DNA from: Clostridiaceae bacterium
GTDB taxonomy: Bacteria; Bacillota; Clostridia; Saccharofermentanales; UBA5734
Reading direction: 5' to 3'
Assembly: GCA_012519875.1 (NCBI GenBank)
Contig: JAAYPL010000045.1
Coordinates: 1 to 22,059, forward strand
Length of the DNA: 22,059 nt
The translations under genes were made by a program, and so were the position numbers. Position 1 is the first letter of the stretch, and each line of letters opens with the position of its first letter. A model generated the notes under the pieces. It had not been told where the DNA came from. It did not search any database and saw only the letters and a program-made list of their open reading frames with translations. Below are positions 15,514 through 22,059 of the stretch, piece after piece.

Positions 15514-15659
15514 GAGAATCGGATGCCTCGCCAGAGATCTGTTTCTTTTTGAAGAGGCGTGTGTAATGCAAGATTGAATATAAAGTTGTAGAATTAAATT
15601 AAGTGAAGCAAAAAGGATTAAGAGCTGTTTCTATTGTGTTAGACAAGGAGGAAGTTGTG

Positions 15660-16697
15660 ATGGAGAGCAAAGCGGTCTATTTGACGGAGCTGGGGAAAAT
15701 GGAATTTAGAGACATTCCTGTGCCACAGATTGACAGTAACGAGGTTCTTGTAAAAATGGAAGCGGTCGGTATTTGCGGCTCGGATTTGCACTATTACTCA
15801 CACGGTAAGATAGGCGATTTTATTGTTGAGTTTCCCTTTATTCTTGGCCATGAATGTGCCGGAACGATTGTCAAGATCGGCGAGAAGGTCGAGCACTTGA
15901 AAGTTGGGGACCGAGTTGCCCTTGAACCGGGAATCCCTTGTGGTGAATGTGAGTTCTGCCTGAGCGGGCAATATAATCTTTGTCCGGATGTCAAGTTTTT
16001 TGCGACTCCCCCGTATGACGGATGTCTTCAGAATTATGTCAAGCATAAAGCATCCTTCGCGTTCAAATTACCTGACAATGTGTCTTCAATTGAAGGGGCG
16101 CTCGTTGAGCCTTTGGCAATTGGAATCAATGCAGCACGAACCGGAGGTGTTGCTCTCGGCGATTCTGTTGTAATATTCGGTGCCGGCTGTATAGGCCTGG
16201 TAACTTTACTGGCTTCAAAAGCCAGTGGTGCGGATCAAGTTATTGTAGTTGATCTCATTGATAAGCGGCTGGAAATTGCGGAGAGTATGGGCGCGACAAC
16301 AATCAATGCCAAGCAAAAAAATGTTGTCGATGAGGTTTTAGCATTAACCCAAGGCAAAGGCGCAAGGGTGGTTATTGATTGCGCCGGAAACAATACAACG
16401 ATTGCCCAGACCGTTCAGGTCGCGAAAGCAGGTGGAAATATCGTGTGGGTCGGCATGGCCACCGATGAAATCAATGGTATGCCGCTTGGGCCGGTGAGCA
16501 CGAAAGAACTGACGATTAAATCTATATTTCGCTATAAAAATCTTTATCCGACAACAATCGCTGCCATTTCCAGCGGGAAGATCGACATAAAGGGTATTGT
16601 TTCAAACAAATTTAAATTTGAAGATACGCCAGTAGCATTTAGAGAATCGTACACCAATGTGAAAAATATTGTCAAAAGTATTATTGTGTTCGATTAA
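15660..16697 (+). CDS. Zinc-dependent medium-chain polyol/sugar dehydrogenase
   Basis: NAD(P)-dependent medium-chain dehydrogenase, 345 residues, of the sorbitol/xylitol/L-arabinitol dehydrogenase group. Catalytic zinc ligands are Cys39 (GICGSD), His64-Glu65 (LGHE) and Glu150 (VEP). The structural zinc site has Cys94, Cys97, Cys100 and Cys108 (CGECEFCLSGQYNLC). The Rossmann motif GAGCIGL (174-180) and Asp198 after the second strand point to NAD rather than NADP. It would interconvert a polyol and a ketose; which one is not readable, but pentitol fits the FGGY kinase and araA downstream. The start at 15660 follows AAGGAGG by eight bases; an in-frame GTG at 15603 is less likely. Base composition is AT-richer than its neighbours (rows of about 37-47% GC against about 65% in the kinase), with codons such as TTA, ATA and AGA, suggesting separate origin. 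Confidence 0.92.
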   Translation: MESKAVYLTELGKMEFRDIPVPQIDSNEVLVKMEAVGICGSDLHYYSHGKIGDFIVEFPFILGHECAGTIVKIGEKVEHLKVGDRVALEPGIPCGECEFCLSGQYNLCPDVKFFATPPYDGCLQNYVKHKASFAFKLPDNVSSIEGALVEPLAIGINAARTGGVALGDSVVIFGAGCIGLVTLLASKASGADQVIVVDLIDKRLEIAESMGATTINAKQKNVVDEVLALTQGKGARVVIDCAGNNTTIAQTVQVAKAGGNIVWVGMATDEINGMPLGPVSTKELTIKSIFRYKNLYPTTIAAISSGKIDIKGIVSNKFKFEDTPVAFRESYTNVKNIVKSIIVFD

Positions 16698-16801
16698 CTT
16701 ACATTCGACAAGCAAAGAAGTTGTTCCCTGTGCTGGAACAAGCTATATTGGGTATTGAAGATGTACACGCAAATTTACGGGCATTGATCGGCCGGGAATA
16801 A
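16698..16801 (+). pseudogene. Possible 3' remnant of a lost gene
   Basis: The 119-base gap between the dehydrogenase and the kinase contains an open frame different from the dehydrogenase frame. It reads KKLFPVLEQAILGIEDVHA and then NLRALIGRE, and ends at TAA 16799-16801. That stop touches the kinase ribosome site exactly as a preceding operon gene would. There is no start codon with a ribosome site and the product is not recognisable. It may be the tail of a gene replaced by the AT-rich dehydrogenase. Chance is a real alternative at about 34 codons. Confidence 0.25.
16721..16749 (+). promoter_or_regulatory. Inverted repeat overlapping a possible promoter before the kinase gene
   Basis: TTGTTCC (16721-16727) and GGAACAA (16735-16741) form a perfect 7-bp inverted repeat with a 7-base spacer. 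TTGTTC (16721-16726), a 17-base gap and TATATT (16744-16749) could be a promoter, so the repeat would cover its -35 and spacer like a repressor operator. A hairpin in the transcript is the alternative; no U-tract follows. Confidence 0.4.
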
Positions 16802-16816
16802 AGGAGGCGTTCTGCC

Positions 16817-18424
16817 ATGAACGAGGAAATGCAGAAAACCGCTGCGAAGATCACCAACGGCGAAACCACGATAGGCATCGAGCTTGGCTCAACACGAATC
16901 AAGGCCGTTTTGACCGATCTTGACGGCCGCCCGATTGCCGCCGGAAACCATGATTGGGAAAATGATTTTGCGGAAGGTTACTGGACCTATTCCCTTGAGG
17001 CGGTCTGGGAAGGTGTGCAGGCAAGTTTCAAAAACTTGTCGGATGATGTCTACTCCTCGTTTGGCGTCCGGCTGACTCAGGCGGGAGCCATTGGGATCAG
17101 CGCCATGATGCACGGATATTTGGCTTTTGATGCCCACGACCGGTTGCTCGTGCCTTTTCGCACTTGGCGGAACAGCACGACCGAACCGGCATCCCGGCGA
17201 TTAACCGAACTTCTGAATTATCCGATTCCGCAGCGTTGGAGCATTGCCCATTTATATCAAGGGATTTTGGATGGAGAACCTCATCTCCCGGACATTGCAT
17301 ATCTGGCCACCCTTGCAGGATATGTCCACTGGCGGTTGACCGGCCAAAAGGTTCTGGGCATCGGTGATGCATCCGGCATGTTTCCGATCGATCCGGCAAC
17401 TTCCGATTTCAATCACCGGCTGATCGATTTGTTTAACCGGGAAATCAGTCCCCGGCATTTGCCGTGGCGGCTGGAGTCCCTATTGCCCAAAGTGCTGAAA
17501 GCCGGCGAAGAGGCCGGGTTCTTGACTCCGGCCGGCGCCCTGTTGCTGGACCCTTCCGGCAGACTTCAGGCCGGGATTCCCTTTTGTCCGCCGGAGGGCG
17601 ACGCCGGAACCGGCATGGTCGCGACCAACAGCATTGCTCCCCGGACAGGCAACGTTTCGGCCGGCACATCGGTTTTCGCCATGATCGTCCTTGAGGGTGA
17701 ATTATCCAAAGCTTATAGCGAAATTGATCTTGTTACCACCCCCACCGGCCGGCTGGTGGCCATGGTGCATGCCAATAACTGTACCTCCGATTGTGATGCC
17801 TGGTTGAACTTGTTCGGCGAGGTTGCCCTGGAACTGGGACTTGAGGTCGGTAAGGCCGAGTTGTATGACAAGCTCTTACGAAAATCCCTTGAGGCTGATC
17901 CGGATGGCGGCGGTTTGCTGTCCTACGGCTATGTTTCCGGTGAACACATTACGCGTGTTCCCGAAGGCCGGCCGCTGTTTGTCCGTCTGCCCGGCAGCCG
18001 GTTTAATTTGGCCAATTTCATGCGCGCCAATCTGTTTTCATCGCTGGGCGCACTGAAAATCGGTTTGGATATTCTGGCCCGAAATGAAAGGGTTGAACTG
18101 GACGAAATTCACGGCCACGGCGGTTTTTTTAAAACCAGAGAGGTCGGTCAGCGGTTGATGGCCGCGGCGGTCAACGTTCCGGTATCCATCCTGGAAACCG
18201 CCGGTGAAGGGGGCGCTTGGGGGGCATCCATTCTGGCGGGTTATTTGGTTAATAAAGCCCGATGGGGCACCCTTGATGAGTATCTGGAGCATGTGGTGTT
18301 TCAAAACCGGAGAAAAACAACCGTGACACCTAACCCCGCGGATGTTGCAGGTTTTGAAACCTTTATGAAACGATATATCGCCGGTTTGCCGGCTGTGCAG
18401 ACGGCCGTTGATCACCTGGCCTGA
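16817..18424 (+). CDS. araB: FGGY-family carbohydrate kinase, probable L-ribulokinase
   Basis: ATP-dependent sugar kinase of the FGGY family, 535 residues. Domain I begins with the phosphate loop GIELGSTRIKAV (20-31). The catalytic Asp is Asp262 in PPEGDAGTGM. Domain II contains NVSAGTSVFAM (279-289), the ATP-site segment HGHGGFFKT (432-440) and GEGGAWGASILAGY (463-476). It begins 120 bases after the dehydrogenase stop behind AAGGAGG and is followed 29 bases later by araA. That context makes L-ribulose the likely substrate, giving L-ribulose 5-phosphate. The sequence differs from the classical E. coli AraB type (for example GIELGST instead of GLDFGSD), resembling the alternative ribulokinase group found beside araA in Bacteroidetes and Clostridia. 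That subgroup assignment is from memory. Xylulokinase-type activity is the main alternative. Confidence 0.8.
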   Translation: MNEEMQKTAAKITNGETTIGIELGSTRIKAVLTDLDGRPIAAGNHDWENDFAEGYWTYSLEAVWEGVQASFKNLSDDVYSSFGVRLTQAGAIGISAMMHGYLAFDAHDRLLVPFRTWRNSTTEPASRRLTELLNYPIPQRWSIAHLYQGILDGEPHLPDIAYLATLAGYVHWRLTGQKVLGIGDASGMFPIDPATSDFNHRLIDLFNREISPRHLPWRLESLLPKVLKAGEEAGFLTPAGALLLDPSGRLQAGIPFCPPEGDAGTGMVATNSIAPRTGNVSAGTSVFAMIVLEGELSKAYSEIDLVTTPTGRLVAMVHANNCTSDCDAWLNLFGEVALELGLEVGKAELYDKLLRKSLEADPDGGGLLSYGYVSGEHITRVPEGRPLFVRLPGSRFNLANFMRANLFSSLGALKIGLDILARNERVELDEIHGHGGFFKTREVGQRLMAAAVNVPVSILETAGEGGAWGASILAGYLVNKARWGTLDEYLEHVVFQNRRKTTVTPNPADVAGFETFMKRYIAGLPAVQTAVDHLA

Positions 18425-18453
18425 ACAAAACAAGAAAAATCGAGGAGGTACTT

Positions 18454-19932
18454 ATGAAAAAAATCGACCAATATGCATTCTGGTTTATTGTCGGCTCGCA
18501 GGATCTTTACGGTACGGAGGTCATTGCCAAGGTTACGGACCACGCTAGGGAAATAGCCGAAACCCTCGATGCCTCACCCCTGATTCCCTGTCGGGTGATG
18601 TACAAGGCTGTGGGATCTTCGCCTGATGCCATTGCCCCAATCATTAAAGCAGCCAATTATGACGATAATTGCGCCGGGATCATTACCTGGATGCATACAT
18701 TCAGCCCCAGCAAGATGTGGATCAACGGTCTGGGACAACTGCAAAAACCCTATTGTCATCTTCATACTCAACACAACCGGAACATTCCGGATCAAACCAT
18801 CGACATGGATTTTATGAATTTAAACCAGGCGGCACATGGCGATCGCGAGCACGGTTTTATCGTTGCGCGCATGGGTTTGCCACGCAAGATTGTGGTTGGT
18901 TTCTGGCAGGATGAAAGGGTTCATCGCCAGCTGGGAAGCTGGATGCGCAGCGCGGTTGGCGCCCGGCTTTGTCGTGAGCTCAAGGTGGTTCGTTTTGGCG
19001 ACAATATGCGTCAGGTTGCCGTGACCGAAGGGGATAAGATAGAAGCCCAGATCAAGTTTGGCTGGCAGGTCAATACTTGGGCGGTGGGTGATCTGGTCAG
19101 TGAGATGGATCGAGTTTCGGATCAGGAAGTAGATGATTTATTCAACGAATACAATCGGGCCTATACCATGGCCACGGATAATCCGGAGGCTGTTCGCTAC
19201 CAGGCCCGGGCGGAAATAGGCATACGTCGGATTTTGCAACAAGAAGGAGCCCAAGCCTACACGAATACGTTTGAAGATCTCTATGGGATGACACAATTGC
19301 CCGGCCTGGCCAGCCAACACCTGATGAGCCAGGGTTACGGCTACGGCGGCGAAGGCGACTGGAAAGTCGCCGCCCTGACCAGGATCGTCAAAGCCATGAC
19401 CGAAGGGCTGCCGGGAGGATCCGGCTTCATGGAGGATTATACGTATGACCTGGAACCGGGCAACGAGCTTACCCTTGGTGCGCATATGCTGGAGGTCTGT
19501 CCTTCACTGGCCGGTAACCGTCCGCGTATCGAGGTTCATCCCCTCGGAATCGGCGGCAAGTCTGATCCGGCCCGACTGGTTTTTGACGGGGCGGCCGGCC
19601 CGGCTTTGCTGATTTCACTGATCGATATGGGCGGGCGCTTCCGCCTGGTCTTGCACGAGGTCGATGCCGTTCAGCCAATTTATACGATGCCCAATCTGCC
19701 GGTTGCCAGGGTTATGTGGAAATCGCAGCCGGACCTGTTGACAGGCGCGCATGCCTGGATTTTGGCCGGCGGCGCCCATCACTCGGTCATGTCTTTTGCC
19801 GCCACACCGGAGATGCTTAAGGACTGGGCCGAAATCATGGACATCGAAGTGGTGCACATTAACCGTGAGACCACCATCGATGGCTTGAAGAAAGATCTGT
19901 TTCTGGCCGACTTGGCTTGGAAACTGCGCTGA
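18454..19932 (+). CDS. araA: L-arabinose isomerase
   Basis: Converts L-arabinose to L-ribulose with Mn2+ in the cytoplasm; 492 residues, normal length. The N-terminus FWFIVGSQDLYG is diagnostic. Metal and catalytic residues are Glu300 (GYGGEGDWK), Glu327 (GFMEDYTY), His344 (LGAHMLEVCP) and the His442-His443 pair (AGGAHHSV). The CHLHTQHN segment (101-108) is also conserved. GAGGAGGT precedes the start. It is the last gene of a dehydrogenase-kinase-araA series on this strand. L-ribulose-5-phosphate 4-epimerase (araD) is not here and must lie elsewhere if the pathway is complete. The gene is convergent with the PTS gene, with 29 bases between the stops and no clear terminator. Confidence 0.98.
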   Translation: MKKIDQYAFWFIVGSQDLYGTEVIAKVTDHAREIAETLDASPLIPCRVMYKAVGSSPDAIAPIIKAANYDDNCAGIITWMHTFSPSKMWINGLGQLQKPYCHLHTQHNRNIPDQTIDMDFMNLNQAAHGDREHGFIVARMGLPRKIVVGFWQDERVHRQLGSWMRSAVGARLCRELKVVRFGDNMRQVAVTEGDKIEAQIKFGWQVNTWAVGDLVSEMDRVSDQEVDDLFNEYNRAYTMATDNPEAVRYQARAEIGIRRILQQEGAQAYTNTFEDLYGMTQLPGLASQHLMSQGYGYGGEGDWKVAALTRIVKAMTEGLPGGSGFMEDYTYDLEPGNELTLGAHMLEVCPSLAGNRPRIEVHPLGIGGKSDPARLVFDGAAGPALLISLIDMGGRFRLVLHEVDAVQPIYTMPNLPVARVMWKSQPDLLTGAHAWILAGGAHHSVMSFAATPEMLKDWAEIMDIEVVHINRETTIDGLKKDLFLADLAWKLR

Positions 19933-19961
19933 GATCGAAAACCCGGTGGTGTCGATGAAAA

Positions 19962-21020
19962 TCAGCCGAGTTTGAGATCATCGGCACGAATCCAGCCGAT
20001 TTTCCGCAGGACGAGACCGAACAACCAGGTCAGGATGCCCGGCAAAATGAACAGAACCAGCGCAAATCCCAACCAATCCATAGGGGTGATGGCGGTTTTG
20101 GTTCCGGCCGCAATGGCATCAACCCAGCCGGAATAAACTCCGATCGGGCCAACCATGCCGCAGGTCCCCATGCCGGAGGCGACCGCCGGCCCATTTTGTT
20201 CCAGACGAAAAACTGTTGTGGCGATCGGGCCTGTAATTGCCGAAGTTAAGATCGCCGGAATCCAGATTTTTGGATTTTTGACAATATTGCCCATCTGAAG
20301 CATGGAGGTTCCCAAACCCTGGGATATTAGTCCACCCCAGCGATTTTCGCGGAAGGACATGACGGCAAATCCGACCATTTGCGCGCAACAGCCGGCCAGA
20401 GCCGCACCGCCCGCCAATCCTGTCAGAGAAAGTGCCGCACAGATGGCTGCGCTGGATATGGGCAGTGTCAAGGCAATGCCCACAATGACCGAGACCAGGA
20501 TGCCCATCAGGAAGGGTTGCAATTCGGTCGCCCACATGATCAACCGGCCAACTTGTGAGGCCGCGGTTCCGATCGCCGGTGCCCACCAGGCGGACAGGGC
20601 GACGCCGACAAGAATGGTTACAAGGGGCGTCACCAGGATATCCACCTTGGTTTCCTTGGAAACCGCTTTACCTGCTTCGGCGGCAATGATGGCGATAACC
20701 AGGACAGCCAATGGACCGCCGGCTCCACCCAGCGCATTGGAAGCATATCCCACTGCGGTCAAGGAGAAAAGAACCATGGGCGGTGACTGCAGGGCATGAC
20801 CAATGGCGATCGCCATTGCCGGTCCGGCCATTGCCGCCGCGTAGCCGCCGATCGTATTGAAAAAATCAAGTCCGGTCTGCGTGCCTATGGTGTTCAGGAT
20901 GGTTCCGATCAAAAGAGAACAGAACAATCCCTGGGCCATGGCCCCCAAAGCTTCAACGCCATATCGCCGGGGCGTAATCACAATGTTTTTTCGCTGCATA
21001 AATTGCTTGATTTTATCCAT
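19962..21020 (-). CDS. PTS EIIC_2-family membrane permease
   Basis: An integral membrane protein of 352 residues matching the stand-alone PTS_EIIC_2 family. Conserved stretches seen are RKNIVITPRRYG (15-26), IGTILNTIGTQTG, ALQSPP, SKETKVDILVTP, WATELQPFLMGI, LTLPISSAAICAALSLTG, GLGTSMLQMGNIVKNPKIWIP and GTCGMVGPIG. About eight to ten hydrophobic segments are present. No EIIA or EIIB domain is fused or adjacent, and the transported substrate is unknown for this family. The start at 21020 follows AGGAGAAAG; an in-frame TTG at 21035 is less likely. It lies 81 bases downstream of nagB on the same strand, so the two may be co-transcribed, which hints at an amino-sugar link. Confidence 0.86.
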   Translation of the reverse strand: MDKIKQFMQRKNIVITPRRYGVEALGAMAQGLFCSLLIGTILNTIGTQTGLDFFNTIGGYAAAMAGPAMAIAIGHALQSPPMVLFSLTAVGYASNALGGAGGPLAVLVIAIIAAEAGKAVSKETKVDILVTPLVTILVGVALSAWWAPAIGTAASQVGRLIMWATELQPFLMGILVSVIVGIALTLPISSAAICAALSLTGLAGGAALAGCCAQMVGFAVMSFRENRWGGLISQGLGTSMLQMGNIVKNPKIWIPAILTSAITGPIATTVFRLEQNGPAVASGMGTCGMVGPIGVYSGWVDAIAAGTKTAITPMDWLGFALVLFILPGILTWLFGLVLRKIGWIRADDLKLG

Positions 21021-21101
21021 TTCTTTCTCCTGCAATCTGTTTTTGAATATGATGAGTAAGAGGGCAAAACCTGTTTATATATGTAGTCTCACTGGCCCCG
21101 G

Positions 21102-21872
21102 TTATTCAAGATTCTTCAAGGCCGAAGCCGCTTCACGATCAAGAACCACGACGGCTTTCCCGGTATAAAGCTGGATGGCCGAGGCCGTCACCGCGCTTGT
21201 GATCGGCCCTTGCAGCGCCTTGGCGATAATACCGGCCTTTTTGCTGCCGTTGGCAATCATGATCAGGTTTCTGGCTTCCAATATCGTGCCGATGCCCATC
21301 GTGATGGCTTGAGTCGGCATCTGTTCTCGGGGAATCCCGGCCTTGCGGTAAAAGGCCTTATAGTTATCATCCAGTGTCTGGGCGGTCAGATTTTCCACCC
21401 GTGTCCGGGACGAAAGCGAAGCGCCGGGCTCATTGAACCCCCAATGTCCATCGCCGCCGATCCCCAGGATTTGCAGGTCGATGCCGCCGGCTTTACTGAT
21501 CTCCTGTTCGTATGCAACGCAAAAAGCGTCAGGATCCTTTGCCAAGCCATCCGGGATGTGGATGTTTTCTTCCTTTACGTTGATATGGCGGAACAATTCT
21601 TCGTACATAAAACGCGCGTAGCTTTGGTCCTGGTCATAGGGCTTGGACATGTCTCTGCCGATTCCGAGATATTCGTCCAGATTGAAAGCCCGGATACCGG
21701 AAAAATCCAAGCCGGCCTTGTGCAGACGGATTAGTTCCTGATATGTACCAACCGGTGTTCTGCCGGTGGCAAAGCCGATCACGCAATCGGGTTTCCGACG
21801 GATCAGATCAGCGACCATTCCGGCGGCATAAAGACTCATTTCCTGGTAATTTTCCTTAACAATAATTTCCAT
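21102..21872 (-). CDS. nagB: Glucosamine-6-phosphate deaminase
   Basis: Converts glucosamine 6-phosphate to fructose 6-phosphate and ammonia; 256 residues. Substrate-binding GFATGRTPVGTY (33-44) is present. Catalytic residues fall at or near the E. coli numbering: Asp66 in FNLDEYLG (E. coli Asp72), and Asp141, His143 and Glu148 in GIGGDGHWGFNEPG. SSRTR (154-158) is also conserved. The start at 21872 is preferred over an upstream in-frame ATG at 21911 because AAAGGTG sits eight bases before it and the protein then begins MEIIVKEN as in the family. No nagA is adjacent. It is followed on the same strand by the EIIC_2 permease gene and is divergent from the gene starting at 22036. Confidence 0.97.
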   Translation of the reverse strand: MEIIVKENYQEMSLYAAGMVADLIRRKPDCVIGFATGRTPVGTYQELIRLHKAGLDFSGIRAFNLDEYLGIGRDMSKPYDQDQSYARFMYEELFRHINVKEENIHIPDGLAKDPDAFCVAYEQEISKAGGIDLQILGIGGDGHWGFNEPGASLSSRTRVENLTAQTLDDNYKAFYRKAGIPREQMPTQAITMGIGTILEARNLIMIANGSKKAGIIAKALQGPITSAVTASAIQLYTGKAVVVLDREAASALKNLE

Positions 21873-22035
21873 GTAAAGGCACCTTTCTTGATTCAAAGAT
21901 TGAAAGATCATAAAGGCTATTCTAACAAGTCGGCAGCAAAAACGCTATTATTTCAAGATATTTTTCCGGACTTCTATTTTACCCCGGTTATCTGATAGAA
22001 TAAGTGCAATGAATTAAATTTTCAAGGAGATCAGT

Positions 22036-22059
22036 ATGCATTTGAAAAAAATTGTTCCC
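22036..22059 (+). CDS. Start of a further gene (8 codons in window)
   Basis: ATG 22036 follows AAGGAGA (22024-22030) by five bases and reads MHLKKIVP to the window edge. The basic start would suit a signal peptide or lipoprotein, but the visible part is too short to identify. The 163-base gap to nagB contains AT-rich divergent upstream sequence; TAGAAT near 21996 is a possible -10 without a good -35. Confidence 0.5.

Noticed and set aside
15603..15659. GTG 15603 as start of the dehydrogenase
   Set aside because: A strong AAGGAGG site lies inside this extension and points to ATG 15660, which gives the normal family N-terminus.
19933..20000. Short GC-rich repeats (GCCGA/TCGGC) at the araA-EIIC junction as a terminator
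   Set aside because: Stems are about 5 bp with long loops and the T-tract is poor, so I could not support a terminator call.

Overview
The window looks like chromosomal DNA of a Gram-positive bacterium, most likely an anaerobic Clostridia-type Bacillota. The reasons are a tryptophan T-box leader, near-consensus sigma-A promoters, strong GGAGG-type ribosome binding sites, an orphan-type PTS EIIC, a CcpA/LacI-type operator and separate secD and secF genes. Base composition is moderately GC-rich except for one AT-richer gene at 15.6-16.7 kb. Genus is not assignable by eye. I see no tRNA, rRNA, CRISPR array, transposase or prophage gene.

Layout. (1) 1-1219, minus strand: the N-terminal 279 codons of a TrpB2-type tryptophan synthase beta subunit, preceded by a complete T-box leader with a TGG (Trp) specifier, a terminator and a strong promoter. 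(2) 1366-4387, plus strand: a tightly coupled three-gene operon of a PdxA2-like dehydrogenase, a condensation-fold/alcohol-acetyltransferase-like protein and a zinc-ribbon six-TM membrane protein. (3) 4564-5829: an exported cell-wall hydrolase (two SH3b domains plus NlpC/P60). (4) 6052-9193: secD-secF, followed after 3 bases by an SMP-30/gluconolactonase-family gene. (5) 9222-12165: a nitroreductase (minus), then divergently a LacI-family regulator and an MFS transporter whose promoter carries a perfect CRE-like operator. (6) 12211-15513, minus strand: carB without carA, with a terminator-like hairpin between its promoter and its start codon. (7) 15660-19932, plus strand: pentose catabolism, with a zinc polyol/sugar dehydrogenase of distinct base composition, an FGGY kinase (probable ribulokinase) and araA. 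araD is not in the window. (8) 19962-21872, minus strand: nagB followed by a PTS EIIC_2-type permease. (9) The first eight codons of another plus-strand gene at the right edge.

How the genes work together. Arabinose isomerase and the FGGY kinase would turn L-arabinose into ribulose 5-phosphate, while the dehydrogenase may interconvert a related polyol and ketose. NagB feeds amino-sugar phosphate into glycolysis. SecD and SecF assist protein export, which the NlpC/P60 hydrolase needs. The two least-understood parts are the pdxA2-acyltransferase-zinc-ribbon operon and the RNA leader of carB.
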